The notes beneath the pieces were generated by a model. The model was not told the DNA's origin. It worked only from the letters and a program-made list of their open reading frames with translations, and searched no databases. The translations under genes were made by a program, and so were the position numbers. From Oscillospiraceae bacterium (GTDB lineage Bacteria > Bacillota_A > Clostridia > Oscillospirales > Oscillospiraceae): DNA of 44,211 nucleotides. Shown in pieces: positions 14,498 through 22,878 of this stretch (position 1 is the first letter of the stretch; every line of letters begins with the position of its first letter). Where the stretch lies: positions 1 through 44,211 of the forward strand of contig JAFQHF010000065.1 of assembly GCA_017398105.1 (NCBI GenBank), written 5' to 3'.

Positions 14498-15364
14498 ATG
14501 AATTACAGCGCATTGATTCAGAACAGAAAGTCTGTCCGTGCTTTTTCGGACAAGAAGGTTCCTGCCGAGCTTCTGGCGGAAATCGAAGTTTATTACAACC
14601 GTTATGCCAAACGCCTGATCCCGGAGATCAAGACCGAACTGCTGATCCTGGATGACAGCACCAAAGAGGGACTGGAAGGTGCCGCAGGCTACAACAGCTT
14701 CCTGGTGGGCTCCCATCAGTATCTGGTGCTGCTGTCTGACAAGCATGAACTGGCCCATGTGAATGCCGGTTTCCTGATGGAGGATCTGGTGCTGAAGCTG
14801 ACGGAGCTGAACCTGGACAGCTGCTGGCTGACCTTCACGGACAGCGATGATGTGAAGGATGCCGTGGGTATTGCAGCAGATCGGGATGTGGCAGCCATCG
14901 TGGCCTTCGGTTACGGTGTGAAAACCACCAAGCGGCTGCGCCTGAACATCCGCAGCATGTCCGATATCGACATCAGCGCAAAGCGGCACTATGTGGAGCC
15001 CAAGCGCAGCATCTATGACATGGTGTTCCTGAATACCTGGGGAAATACCTATAAGCTGGATGATTACATCGGTTTCTTTGACGACATGCTCTGGGAGGCT
15101 TTCTATGCAGCGACGCTGTCTCCCAGCTATCTGAACCGTCAGGCTTACGGCTTTGTGATCCACGATGGCTTTGTATCCCTGGTTCGCAGACCTGATGCCT
15201 TCACCACCAAGCTGGATGGAGACCTGAGCCTGGGCATCGTGCTGCTGCACTTCACCGGAACGGCATCTGACTGGGCAGGGGCACTGCAGTGGAAGCTGGG
15301 CCGGGATGCCGAAAAGCTGGAACTGCCGGAAAACCACGAGGTCATCGCATCCTGCGTTCTGTAA
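14498..15364 (+). CDS. nitroreductase-family protein
   Basis: A 288-residue protein starting MNYSALIQNRKSVRAFSDKKV, the classic N-terminus of FMN-dependent nitroreductases in which the R-x-S-x-R segment contacts the flavin phosphate. The remainder is of the putative TM1586-type nitroreductase class with two related halves. The second half begins about residue 165 (SIYDMVFLNTW...). Such enzymes bind FMN and use NAD(P)H; the substrate is not predictable. AAGGAGG lies 7 bases before the ATG. It forms a single-gene unit with a terminator at 15384. Confidence 0.8.
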   Translation: MNYSALIQNRKSVRAFSDKKVPAELLAEIEVYYNRYAKRLIPEIKTELLILDDSTKEGLEGAAGYNSFLVGSHQYLVLLSDKHELAHVNAGFLMEDLVLKLTELNLDSCWLTFTDSDDVKDAVGIAADRDVAAIVAFGYGVKTTKRLRLNIRSMSDIDISAKRHYVEPKRSIYDMVFLNTWGNTYKLDDYIGFFDDMLWEAFYAATLSPSYLNRQAYGFVIHDGFVSLVRRPDAFTTKLDGDLSLGIVLLHFTGTASDWAGALQWKLGRDAEKLELPENHEVIASCVL

Positions 15365-15383
15365 CTTGCCGAAAATATAACAG

Positions 15384-15416
15384 CCCGGTTCCGTGATGAA
15401 GTGCGGAACCGGGTTT
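15384..15416 (+). terminator. terminator after the nitroreductase gene
   Basis: CCCGGTTCCG (15384-15393) pairs perfectly with CGGAACCGGG (15404-15413) and is followed by T-rich sequence. Confidence 0.8.
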
Positions 15417-15457
15417 CGTTCTTTTCTTAAGATTTTTATAAGATGAAAGAGGGACTG

Positions 15458-15487
15458 TTGTCAGGGTGTGTATCGATATGGTATAGT
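15458..15487 (+). promoter_or_regulatory. possible promoter of the interrupted YD lipoprotein
   Basis: TTGTCA (15458-15463) and TATAGT (15482-15487) are separated by 18 bp, and the start codon is 25 bp downstream behind GAAAGGGGG. Confidence 0.45.
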
Positions 15488-15511
15488 TAGGAAAAGAAAG
15501 GGGGCTTTTTC

Positions 15512-16312
15512 ATGAAGCGAATGTGTCTGCTTTTGCTTGCGGTGCTGATGCTGTCCGGCTGCGGAAAAAAAGACGATGCGCAGTGGTATGTTTCGGAGCG
15601 CTATATTGAATTTGAGACCGGAGACACCAACCATATTACCTATACTTAAGATGATCAGTGGCGGGAATTGGGAAGTCGGACTCTGCTCAATGGAGAATAT
15701 GCTTCCTCTGTGGCCTATACCTACAGTGAAGACGGCACCATTATGACCACGACCACAGATTCTGCCATCTACGATCCGGAGGTTACGGAAGTACACCGCA
15801 CCTTTGATGAGAAGGGTAATATCATTCAGACCATTACCTATTATAATGGAACGCTGCATTCTACGGCAGAAATGACCTACGATGAACAGGGCAGGGAGAT
15901 CCAGCGCCTTGGAACGGATACCCAAAGCGGCATTACCATGAAAGTGAGCCATACCTATGATGACAAGGGCAATGTATTAACATATCGTATTGACAACGGC
16001 TTCTATGAAAGCCAGCGGGAATACACCTACGATTCCAAAGGTCGGCTGGCGAGCGAAACAATGTTTCAGGGCGATCAGATGACCGGTTCCATCACCTACA
16101 CCTATACGGGCAATGTCTGTAAGGGAAGCTGGTGTGACGGTCAGGGAAAATCCCTCCGGCAGGTGGTCAATACCTATGATGACTACGGGAATCTGCTGAT
16201 AGAGGAGTCCTATGATCTGGCAGGGAATCTGCAGTCCCGGTATCACCATGTTTATGTAAGCAGCGACGGCAGGACTTCCGGCAGTATTCCGGAAGGTGAA
16301 ACGACAAAATAA
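15512..16312 (+). pseudogene. YD-repeat lipoprotein with an in-frame stop
   Basis: The frame opens with a good ribosome site and a complete lipoprotein signal (MKRMCLLLLAVLMLSGCG). A TAA at 15647-15649 (codon 46) interrupts it, and the same frame then stays open for more than 200 codons to 16312. The downstream part is rich in YD-like units (TFDEKGNI, TYDEQGREI, TYDDKGNVL, TYDSKGRL, TYDDYGNLL). The stop falls inside such a unit (T-stop-DDQWRE) where Tyr is expected, so a single base change from TAT or TAC explains it. This could be a real nonsense mutation or a sequencing error. It is a relative of the intact gene at 10380-11177. Confidence 0.75.
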
Positions 16313-16315
16313 AAA

Positions 16316-16387
16316 GTAGGGCGGCTTGCCTTCAAGCCGCCGATATGCATGTAGTATGACGGCGGGCTGAGGGCAGCCCGCCCTACA
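16316..16387. repeat. 72-bp composite palindromic element (GTAGGG...CCCTAC)
   Basis: The ends are inverted repeats (GTAGGGCGG at left, CCGCCCTAC at right). Inside are two hairpins: GGCGGCTTG (16320-16328) with CAAGCCGCC (16333-16341), and GGCGGGCTG (16361-16369) with CAGCCCGCC (16374-16382). It separates two converging genes and belongs to the dispersed family described in the findings. Confidence 0.65.
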
Positions 16388-16401
16388 ACAGATGGACATC
16401 A

Positions 16402-17547
16402 TTACCGATGATAATATACCCGGCGCCGTTCTTCTGCACCGGGTGCCTCCGGGCTGTCGGTGCAGAACAGACCGTACAGGTCGCCGCAGCGCTGTTCCAG
16501 AATCCAATAGGGGTCGTCCCTGGTTTCTCCTGCATTGCAGAAGGAACCTTCTTTTTTTGCCCCGCGCAGAATCTCCCGGCCCCGGTCGTTGAAGGCAAGC
16601 ACCCGGGTATAGGGAACTTCTGCTTCCAGCAGTTCCTTGGTGATGCCTAAAAATGCGCACATGACCATGCGGTCGATACGGCTGCGGGTGTAGCGTTTGG
16701 ATTTGGTGGCGGCGATGATGCTTTCCAGGGAGGATTCCTCCCGGCAGGCGTGCATGAACTTCCGCCACAGCCCCTCACTTCCGAAGGGCAGCGCTTCGAA
16801 TTCCGGTTCCGTCATGGTGCGCAGCTTGGCAAGAATCGCCCGCTCTCCGGCTGCAGTGCTGTGCAGCGGCGCACTGTCGAAAATCGGACGCACGGCCTTT
16901 GGTACGCAGCTTTTCCAGTTGTGGGCAATCAGCATCAGATTACGTACGGCTGTGGCGGAGGGATTTTCCGCATCGGCAGCTTCTGCATGATAGCTGCCCT
17001 CACGATGGATGGGAAAAATCTCCATGGCGGAATTCTGCGCCACAATGGCCTTGCAGTATTCCACAGCTAGAATGTTGTTGGGAAGAGAAAGAAGACCGGC
17101 ATCCCGGCCCATTCGGCTCAGAGCTGCCTGCCGGGCAGCAGGGAAGGATTTTCCGGTGTCCAGTTCAGCGCGGAGCAGGGGAGGAAAGGCATCGCTGAGC
17201 AGCGCGCGGGCCGTTTGCATCAGGGACGTGGCATCGGCATTTTCCGCGCCGAAGCAAAGCCGGTCGCACACCTGGGAAAGAATGCTTACACCGCCGGAAG
17301 CAAAGCCCTCCGCAGAGGAAAGGGAGGTGGTGACGGGAAGCTCCAGCACCAGGTCGGCACCGCTGAAAATGGCAGCCTTTGCCCGGAGACTTTTGTCGAT
17401 GATGGCAGGTGCGCCCCGCTGGACAAAATTGCCGCTCATGGCGCAGACGATGGCCGTATCGCTGCCGAATTCCTCCTGGATACGGCGCAGCTGCTTCCGA
17501 TGGCCCAGATGGAGGGGGTTGTATTCACAGATGATGCCTACGGTCAT
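16402..17547 (-). CDS. tmcAL: tRNA(Met) cytidine acetate ligase
   Basis: A 381-residue protein of the TmcAL (YlbM) family, which uses acetate and ATP to make N4-acetylcytidine at the wobble base of elongator tRNA-Met. The N-terminal nucleotidyltransferase core shows the GIICEYNPLHLGH motif and SGNFVQRGAPAIIDKSLRAKAAI; the HxGH-like His pair and the following residues form the ATP site. The second half is the family's RNA-binding region (LPFGSEGLWRKFMHACREESSLESIIAATKSKRYTRSRIDRM). GGAGGAG precedes the ATG. Its end lies only 15 bp from a palindromic element shared with the converging pseudogene. The identification is firm. Confidence 0.92.
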   Translation of the reverse strand: MTVGIICEYNPLHLGHRKQLRRIQEEFGSDTAIVCAMSGNFVQRGAPAIIDKSLRAKAAIFSGADLVLELPVTTSLSSAEGFASGGVSILSQVCDRLCFGAENADATSLMQTARALLSDAFPPLLRAELDTGKSFPAARQAALSRMGRDAGLLSLPNNILAVEYCKAIVAQNSAMEIFPIHREGSYHAEAADAENPSATAVRNLMLIAHNWKSCVPKAVRPIFDSAPLHSTAAGERAILAKLRTMTEPEFEALPFGSEGLWRKFMHACREESSLESIIAATKSKRYTRSRIDRMVMCAFLGITKELLEAEVPYTRVLAFNDRGREILRGAKKEGSFCNAGETRDDPYWILEQRCGDLYGLFCTDSPEAPGAEERRRVYYHR

Positions 17548-17589
17548 GGAAAAATCTCCTCCTTTTCACAAAATTTTTCTTCTAGGGGG

Positions 17590-17618
17590 TTGAGAATTTG
17601 GGAATTATGAAATATAAT
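17590..17618 (+). promoter_or_regulatory. promoter of ackA
   Basis: TTGAGA (17590-17595), a 17-bp spacer and a perfect TATAAT (17613-17618). The ackA start codon is about 78 bp downstream behind AGGAGG. The leader contains an imperfect ATGAT...ATCAT inverted repeat. Confidence 0.75.
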
Positions 17619-17695
17619 AGTGTCAAGTATGATTATGGTTATCATATCATAAAGTCCCCAAATAATAAAACAATATTTTTAGGAGGCAGATTCCA

Positions 17696-18877
17696 ATGAA
17701 CATTCTTGTTATCAATGCCGGCTCTTCTTCCCTGAAGTATCAGCTGATGAACCCCGAAACCGGTGACGTTTCCGCTAAGGGCCTGTGCGAGCGTATCGGC
17801 ATCGACGGCCGTCTGACCCACAATGCCAACGGCAATAAGACCGTGAAGGAAATCGCTATGCCCACCCATGGCGAAGCCATCGCTGCCGTTATGGACGCTC
17901 TGGTTGACGCTGAGATCGGTGTTATCAAGTCCGTTGCTGAAATCGACGCTGTTGGCCACCGCGTTGTTCATGGCGGCAACAAGTTTGCTGATTCCTGCAT
18001 CATTGACGAAGCTGTTATCAAGGGCATCGAAGAGTGCATCCCCCTGGGCCCCCTGCATAACCCCGCTAACCTGCTGGGCATTACCGCATGCCAGAAGCTG
18101 ATGCCCACCACTCCCCAGGTGGCTGTTTTCGACACCGCTTTCCATATGACCATGCCTGCTGAGGCTTACCGCTATGCCATCCCCACTGAGTACTATGAGG
18201 CTGATGCCCTGCGCCGCTACGGCTTCCACGGCACTTCCCACAAGTACGTCACCAACCGTGCCATTGCGCTGACCGGTAAGAAGGATCTGAAGGTTATCAA
18301 CTGCCATCTGGGCAACGGCTCCTCTCTGTCCGCTGTTAAGGACGGCAAGTGCCAGGATACCTCCATGGGTCTGACTCCTCTGGCCGGCGTGCCCATGGGC
18401 ACCCGTTCCGGCGATCTGGATGCAGGTGTTGTCCAGTTCATCGCCAACAAGTACAACAAGACCGTTGATCAGGTTCTGAACGAGCTGAACAAGAAGTCCG
18501 GCGTTCTGGCTATCTCCGGCGTTTCTTCCGACTTCCGTGACATCGAAGAGCAGGCCAATGCCGGCAACGCTGACTGTGAGCTGGCTCTGGAGAAGTTCGC
18601 TTACGAAGTCCGTAAGTACATCGGCTCCTACGCTGCTGTTCTGGGCGGCCTGGACTGCCTGGTCTTCACCGCCGGTGTCGGTGAGAACTCCGCTACCATG
18701 CGTGCACGCATCTGCAAGAACCTGGAGTATCTGGGCATCAAGATCGATGCTGAGAAGAACAAGATCCGCGGCTGCGAGAACAAGATCTCCACTGACGACT
18801 CCGCTGTTCAGGTTTGGGTCATCCCCACCAACGAAGAGCTGATGATCGCTCAGGATACCGCTGCGCTGGTCAAGTAA
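17696..18877 (+). CDS. ackA: acetate kinase
   Basis: A 393-residue cytosolic enzyme making ATP and acetate from acetyl phosphate. Family motifs are all present: [11 protein letters not shown] at the N-terminus, [28 protein letters not shown] and NCHLGNGSS for phosphate binding, and TAGVGENS near the C-terminus. A clear promoter and AGGAGG site precede it and a strong terminator follows, so it is a single-gene unit; no phosphotransacetylase gene is adjacent. The codon choice is highly uniform, as in strongly expressed genes, and matches that of the S1 part at 36 kb. Long open frames on the opposite strand are a by-product of this codon bias. Confidence 0.97.
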   Translation: MNILVINAGSSSLKYQLMNPETGDVSAKGLCERIGIDGRLTHNANGNKTVKEIAMPTHGEAIAAVMDALVDAEIGVIKSVAEIDAVGHRVVHGGNKFADSCIIDEAVIKGIEECIPLGPLHNPANLLGITACQKLMPTTPQVAVFDTAFHMTMPAEAYRYAIPTEYYEADALRRYGFHGTSHKYVTNRAIALTGKKDLKVINCHLGNGSSLSAVKDGKCQDTSMGLTPLAGVPMGTRSGDLDAGVVQFIANKYNKTVDQVLNELNKKSGVLAISGVSSDFRDIEEQANAGNADCELALEKFAYEVRKYIGSYAAVLGGLDCLVFTAGVGENSATMRARICKNLEYLGIKIDAEKNKIRGCENKISTDDSAVQVWVIPTNEELMIAQDTAALVK

Positions 18878-18899
18878 TTCTTTCCTCATGAAACGCGAA

Positions 18900-18929
18900 G
18901 GGCCGCCGCTAACTGCGGCGGCCCTTTTT
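18900..18929 (+). terminator. terminator of ackA
   Basis: GGGCCGCCGC (18900-18909) pairs perfectly with GCGGCGGCCC (18915-18924), followed by TTTTT. Confidence 0.9.
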
Positions 18930-19042
18930 CAATGGAAAATTGATAATTGAAAATGGAAAATTGAAGGTATGCTTTACAGTTTTTTCGGTCATTTCCGAAG
19001 AAAATACCACAATTTTCAATTTTCAACTTTCAATTTTCAATT
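18930..19042. repeat. inverted repeat built from GAAAATTGA units
   Basis: The left arm (18930-18965) and right arm (19011-19042) are made of GAAAATTGA-like units and their complement TCAATTTTC. The about 45-bp centre is unrelated. The whole can fold into one long imperfect hairpin between ackA and pepT. A similar design is at 29162-29243. Confidence 0.6.
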
Positions 19043-19068
19043 CCAAACGACAAAAGGAGTAAAATTCT

Positions 19069-20277
19069 ATGAGTTCTGTAACCGAACGCTTCCTGCGCTA
19101 TGTTTCTTTTGATACCCAGTCCGATGAAGCTTCTCCCACCTGTCCCTCCACAGCCAAGCAGAAACTGCTGGGTGCGGCAATTGTGGAGGAAATGAAGGAA
19201 ATGGGCATTGCCGACGCTTTCATGGACGAAGACGGTTATGTTTACGGCACAGTTCCCGGCGACCCCAGCCTGCCCACCATCGGCCTGATCTCCCATATGG
19301 ATACCTCCCCCGATGCTTCCGGCGCAGACATCAAGGCAAGGGTCGTGGAATATACCGGCGGTGATGTATGCCTGAATGAAGAAAAGGATATCTTCCTGAA
19401 GGTTTCCGATTACCCCTCCCTGAAAAATCATGTGGGCAAGCACCTGATCGTCACTGACGGCACCACACTGCTGGGTGCGGATGACAAGGCCGGTATTGCG
19501 GAAATCATGACCGCAGCTGAGCACCTGCTGACGCTGAACGGCAGGCACGCCACATTGAAGATCGGCGTTACCCCTGATGAGGAGATCGGCCGGGGCGCAG
19601 ATAAATTCGATGTGAAGGGCTTTGGCGCGGATTATGCCTATACCTCCGACGGCGGCCCCATCGGCGAGATTGAGTATGAGAACTTCAACGGTGCCGGTGC
19701 CCATGCGGTGTTCCATGGCCTGAACATCCATCCCGGCTCCGCCAAGGACAAGATGGTGAACTCCCAGTATATCGCCATGGAGTTTGTGAATCTGCTGCCT
19801 GTCCATCAGCGGCCTGAGTCCACCGAAGGCTATGAGGGCTTCATCCACCTGACCGACATGAAGGGCGAGGTGGAGCAGTCTGAGCTGTACTTCATCATCC
19901 GCGATCATGATATGGTGAAATTCGAGGAAAAGAAGACCGTGATGCGCGCTGCAGCCGATTTCATCAATGCCAAGTACGGCGAGGGCACTCTGGAGCTGAC
20001 CATTAAGGACAGCTATTTCAATATGAAAAAGCACATCGAGCCTGTGATGTATGTGGTTGACCGTGCCAAGAAGGCCATGGAGGCTGTTGGCATGAAGGCG
20101 GTGGAAGTGCCCATCCGGGGCGGTACTGACGGCGCCCGCCTGAGCTACGAAGGCCTGCCCTGTCCAAACCTGTGCACCGGCGGCGAGAATTACCACGGAC
20201 GGTTTGAGTTTATCCCTGTTGAGGATATGGAGCTGTGCGTGAAGATGCTGATCGAGATCATGACCAACGTGGAATAA
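19069..20277 (+). CDS. pepT: peptidase T (tripeptide aminopeptidase)
   Basis: A 402-residue M20-family dizinc peptidase that releases the N-terminal residue of tripeptides in the cytosol. Metal and catalytic motifs are seen in order: SHMDTSPDASG, LLGADDKAGIAEIM, TPDEEIGRGADKF, the dimerisation domain with HPGSAKDKMVNS, RGGTDGARLSYEGLP and NLCTGGENYHGRFEF. The length is normal for PepT. AAAGGAG precedes the ATG. It is a single gene downstream of an inverted repeat and followed by a hairpin terminator. Confidence 0.95.
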   Translation: MSSVTERFLRYVSFDTQSDEASPTCPSTAKQKLLGAAIVEEMKEMGIADAFMDEDGYVYGTVPGDPSLPTIGLISHMDTSPDASGADIKARVVEYTGGDVCLNEEKDIFLKVSDYPSLKNHVGKHLIVTDGTTLLGADDKAGIAEIMTAAEHLLTLNGRHATLKIGVTPDEEIGRGADKFDVKGFGADYAYTSDGGPIGEIEYENFNGAGAHAVFHGLNIHPGSAKDKMVNSQYIAMEFVNLLPVHQRPESTEGYEGFIHLTDMKGEVEQSELYFIIRDHDMVKFEEKKTVMRAAADFINAKYGEGTLELTIKDSYFNMKKHIEPVMYVVDRAKKAMEAVGMKAVEVPIRGGTDGARLSYEGLPCPNLCTGGENYHGRFEFIPVEDMELCVKMLIEIMTNVE

Positions 20278-20296
20278 AATACCAGTCAAAAACTGT

Positions 20297-20321
20297 AGGG
20301 GAGGCATTTATGCCTCCCTTT
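20297..20321 (+). terminator. terminator after pepT
   Basis: GGGAGGCAT (20299-20307) and ATGCCTCCC (20310-20318) pair across two bases, with TTT after it. It starts with GTAGGG like the dispersed palindromes. Confidence 0.6.
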
Positions 20322-20340
20322 CTGTTTTGCGGTATGAGGA

Positions 20341-20364
20341 AAGGGAGGGATAAAACCCTCCCTT
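20341..20364 (-). terminator. terminator for the leftward XRE/membrane-protein operon
   Basis: AAGGGAGGG (20341-20349) and CCCTCCCTT (20356-20364) are perfect arms. The hairpin lies just beyond the stop of the minus-strand gene at 20376. Together with the pepT hairpin it forms a GTAGGG...CCCTTGTAG unit. Confidence 0.55.
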
Positions 20365-20375
20365 GTAGTAATATT

Positions 20376-20846
20376 TCAGAATTTGCTACGGTAATACAGC
20401 ATAAACAGGAGACCGATGACGGACGAACAGAATACACAGGCCAGAATGGTCAGGCTGACGGTCATACTGAAATAACCGGATACCACGATGGCAACCAGCC
20501 CCAGGATCAGGAATACCTGGTAAGCAGCGGCCCGGGCGGAAGTCCAGATTTGGATAGTGCGCTCGTCATGTTCTTTGATGTACAGTTTTTTCAGATCTTT
20601 CTCACTGCGCAAAGCACGGGTGTTTTTGGCTAAGCCAAAGAGCATCAGTGCCAGAAGGCCGAAGGAGGCACCGCTGACGAGGCCCCTCCACATGGACTGC
20701 CAATGACTGTCACCGGCTGTGGGTTCGAAGAAGGGGAGGATACCCAGCTGACCCAGCCAGGAAAACAGGGAAAACAGGCCCAGAATTGTGCCGCAGATAC
20801 CGAAAAGGATATTTTGAAGCTTTAAATTTTCTTTGTATTGTTCCAT
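20376..20846 (-). CDS. four-helix membrane protein with HDER motif
   Basis: A 156-residue protein with four hydrophobic helices (about 12-35, 55-73, 105-125, 127-152). Between helices 2 and 3 is the cytoplasmic segment KKLYIKEHDERTIQI. A D-E-R motif at this place is shared with the neighbours at 20856 and 25990 and is typical of small membrane proteins encoded with XRE regulators (DUF2178/DUF6442/DUF3796-like groups); the exact family was not fixed. It is the third gene of an operon with an XRE regulator. Its function is unknown. Confidence 0.7.
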   Translation of the reverse strand: MEQYKENLKLQNILFGICGTILGLFSLFSWLGQLGILPFFEPTAGDSHWQSMWRGLVSGASFGLLALMLFGLAKNTRALRSEKDLKKLYIKEHDERTIQIWTSARAAAYQVFLILGLVAIVVSGYFSMTVSLTILACVFCSSVIGLLFMLYYRSKF

Positions 20847-20855
20847 AATGATACC

Positions 20856-21272
20856 TCAATATTTTTTGCGGATAATATTCCAGCAGATCCAGTACAGGAT
20901 GGTCATACCGCAGAGAAACCAGGCGAAAAGTTGAGCCAGTTCGTGTTTCCCCAGCAAAGAGAGGATAATGGCCAGATCTCCTGCGACAAACAGGGAAAAG
21001 GAGAAAGCCCAGCTTTTTGCACGTTCGTTCATCATACGGTTCCGTTCGTCATTTTCTGCCAGTTCCATCTGGCGAATGGTTTTGTCGTCTTTTGTGTTTT
21101 TGCGGTACTGAACGGTGCGGATCGCTCCCATAATTACGAAAGCAATGCCAAGGGACAGGGGATAGGTATTCTCCGGGCGGCGTATGCACCAGAACAGAAT
21201 CAGAAAAGCACCAAAAACGGCCCAGCCAAGGTTAATATACAGCCGCTGCTTTAATTTCTTTTTGAAATCCAT
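20856..21272 (-). CDS. four-helix membrane protein with NDER motif
   Basis: A 138-residue protein. Two helices (LYINLGWAVFGAFLILFW and LSLGIAFVIMGAIRTV) precede the cytoplasmic loop RQMELAENDERNRMMNERAKSW, and two follow (SFSLFVAGDLAIILSLLG and FAWFLCGMTILYWICW). The ENDERN motif resembles DUF2178-type proteins. It lies 3 bp downstream of the XRE regulator gene and 9 bp upstream of its paralogue-like partner, in one operon. Confidence 0.7.
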   Translation of the reverse strand: MDFKKKLKQRLYINLGWAVFGAFLILFWCIRRPENTYPLSLGIAFVIMGAIRTVQYRKNTKDDKTIRQMELAENDERNRMMNERAKSWAFSFSLFVAGDLAIILSLLGKHELAQLFAWFLCGMTILYWICWNIIRKKY

Positions 21273-21275
21273 AAT

Positions 21276-21479
21276 TCAATCCTCCAGTTCAGAGAAATCA
21301 AACACTTCCTCAATGGTCAGTCCAAAGTACCGGGCGATTTTATAGGCCAGGGGCAGGGAAGCAGTATATTTGCCGACTTCAATGGAGGTGATGGTCTGCC
21401 GGGTGGTACCCACGGCTTCGGCCAGTTCCTCCTGGGAAAGCTTGCGCGCCTTGCGCAGCTCACGGATTTTCGTTTTCAT
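21276..21479 (-). CDS. XRE-family HTH regulator
   Basis: A 67-residue protein that is one complete Cro/CI-type HTH: KIRELRKARKLSQEELAEAVGTTRQTITSIEVGKYTASLPLAYKIARYFGLTIEEVF. It heads an operon with two DER-motif membrane proteins. Its promoter (21547-21575) is spanned by three CTTTGC repeats at 23-bp spacing, likely its own operator, so negative autoregulation is expected. The signal it answers to is unknown. Confidence 0.88.
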   Translation of the reverse strand: MKTKIRELRKARKLSQEELAEAVGTTRQTITSIEVGKYTASLPLAYKIARYFGLTIEEVFDFSELED

Positions 21480-21534
21480 GGTATGCTCCTGTTCTTTCTT
21501 TCTGCGCGTCCGCAGAAAGAAAATGCTAAGTTAA

Positions 21535-21586
21535 CTTTGCGTAATTAGCATAGCATGCTTTGCATAAAATGTCAAGTGCGCTTTGC
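21535..21586 (-). promoter_or_regulatory. promoter and three-repeat operator of the XRE operon
   Basis: On the minus strand TTGACA (21575-21570), a 17-bp spacer and TATGCT (21552-21547) form a strong promoter. CTTTGC (plus strand) occurs at 21535, 21558 and 21581, exactly 23 bp apart: downstream of the -10 box, in the spacer and upstream of the -35 box. Confidence 0.65.
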
Positions 21587-21594
21587 AAAAACAG

Positions 21595-21628
21595 GTAAAA
21601 AATTCCCGGGATGGTTTTCCATCCCGGG
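21595..21628 (-). terminator. terminator of the acidic-tail protein gene
   Basis: CCCGGGATGG (21605-21614) pairs perfectly with CCATCCCGGG (21619-21628) across four bases. Read on the minus strand it is followed by AATTTTTTACC. Confidence 0.85.
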
Positions 21629-21644
21629 TTTGGCATTGTGCAGA

Positions 21645-21968
21645 TTACTCAGCGAAGTCAGCTTCTTCGGCAACAGGCTCGTTTTCGGCAACCACGACTT
21701 CGGGGGCGGGCTCTTCTTCGGCAGCGGCTTCCTCAACGGGAATCTCCTCGGCTGCGACTTCCTCAGTGGCGGCTTCCTCAGCGGTGGGCTCTTCCACGAA
21801 CTCTTCGACCACTTCAGTCTCTTCACAAGCGGGGCACTGGGGCATTGCGCTCCACAGCTGCTTGGCCCAGGCGACGATCTTTTCACCGTAGGTGGCAATA
21901 ATGTAGACAGCACCGGCCACAGCAGCCAGAGCAGTCAGAATTTTAACGATGGAATTCAGGGCTTTCAT
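21645..21968 (-). CDS. small membrane protein with long acidic tail
   Basis: A 107-residue protein. One membrane helix (ILTALAAVAGAVYIIATYG) is followed by WAKQLWSAMPQCPACEE with a lone CxxC, then about 55 residues made almost only of Glu, Ala, Val and Pro. The tail has repeated E-E-x-A/P units (EEAATEEVAAEEIPVEEAAAEEE is the core, 21725-21790 on the minus strand). No family was recognised. Low-complexity acidic tails may mediate electrostatic contacts or extend into the cytosol. It forms a single-gene unit with its own terminator. Confidence 0.7.
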   Translation of the reverse strand: MKALNSIVKILTALAAVAGAVYIIATYGEKIVAWAKQLWSAMPQCPACEETEVVEEFVEEPTAEEAATEEVAAEEIPVEEAAAEEEPAPEVVVAENEPVAEEADFAE

Positions 21969-22060
21969 AGATATGACCTCCGATCAATTTATAACCATAT
22001 TTATTATAACCAAGGCTCAGGAAAAAAGCAATAAACATTTTCCTTATTTTTGGAACTGTT

Positions 22061-22858
22061 CTAAACATAGCCGTACATGCCCCGGACACTGACTTCTCCG
22101 GAATTGACGGCCTCCGTATGCCCATCCGGGAAGCGAACCACAAGAGCCCCCTCCGCATCCACATCGATGGCGCGGCCGTGGCGGATTTCCTCACCGCGCA
22201 CCAGGGAAATGTCCTGCCCCACGGTGATGCAGTCGCGCCGGTATTGCGACAGAATCCCATCCTTTTGCGTCAGAAGGATGGAATCCATATGGTGCAGGGC
22301 TTCCATCATGGCGGCGGCTACGGTGCTGCGGTCAATTTCCTTGCCGGTGACCATGGCCAGGGAACCGGCGATGGCGCGGATATCCTCCGGAAAATCCGCT
22401 TCTTCATGGCAGCAGTTGAGGCCGATGCCGATGATGGCATAATCCACGCGGCCTCCGGTGTTCAGCCCCAGCTCCGTGAGGATGCCGCCCAGCTTCCGTT
22501 TTCCGGATACCAGGTCGTTGGTCCATTTAATGCCCGGGCGCAGGCCCGTAGCGTTTTCTACGGCGTCACACATGGCCACGGCAGTGGCACAGGTCAGATG
22601 CATCAGCTCCTGAGGGCTGCAGCTGGGGCGCAGCAGGATGCTGAAATAGATGCCCACACCCTCCGGAGAATGAAAGCTCCTGCCCATACGGCCATGACCG
22701 CCGGTCTGGTGGTCGGCAATGAGGACAGTTCCGTGAGGGGCGCCCCGGCGGGCCATGATTTTTAAGCGGTCATTGGTGGAATCCAGTTCGGTAAAATAGT
22801 GGAAATAGTCTTTCCAGGGGTAAGATAAGGAGAGTTTTGATAAAATTTGTTCTTTCAT
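22061..22858 (-). CDS. birA: biotin--[acetyl-CoA-carboxylase] ligase
   Basis: A 265-residue enzyme that activates biotin with ATP and attaches it to a carrier-protein lysine. Catalytic motifs are FTELDSTNDRLK, ADHQTGGHGRMGRSFHSP (the biotin/AMP loop), GIKWTNDLVSGKRKLGGIL and the C-terminal SH3-like domain. It lacks the N-terminal HTH of bifunctional BirA repressors, so it is a ligase only. The start at 22858 (MKEQILSKL) is chosen; the frame is open 34 codons further, but that extension overlaps the upstream gene. It lies 20 bp downstream of the homocysteine methyltransferase gene in one unit. Confidence 0.92.
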   Translation of the reverse strand: MKEQILSKLSLSYPWKDYFHYFTELDSTNDRLKIMARRGAPHGTVLIADHQTGGHGRMGRSFHSPEGVGIYFSILLRPSCSPQELMHLTCATAVAMCDAVENATGLRPGIKWTNDLVSGKRKLGGILTELGLNTGGRVDYAIIGIGLNCCHEEADFPEDIRAIAGSLAMVTGKEIDRSTVAAAMMEALHHMDSILLTQKDGILSQYRRDCITVGQDISLVRGEEIRHGRAIDVDAEGALVVRFPDGHTEAVNSGEVSVRGMYGYV

Positions 22859-22878
22859 AGCAGCAATGATACAGAAAA

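Noticed and set aside
17642..18889. 415-codon open frame antisense to ackA
   Set aside because: It mirrors the biased codon use of ackA, has no family resemblance and no ribosome site. Similar long mirror frames over pepT (19030-20307), hflX (27111-28520) and the PFL gene (38278-39543) were rejected for the same reason.
18930..19042. Possible CRISPR-like array of short repeats
   Set aside because: The GAAAATTGA units have no regular unique spacers, occur in both orientations as arms of one inverted repeat, and no cas genes are near.
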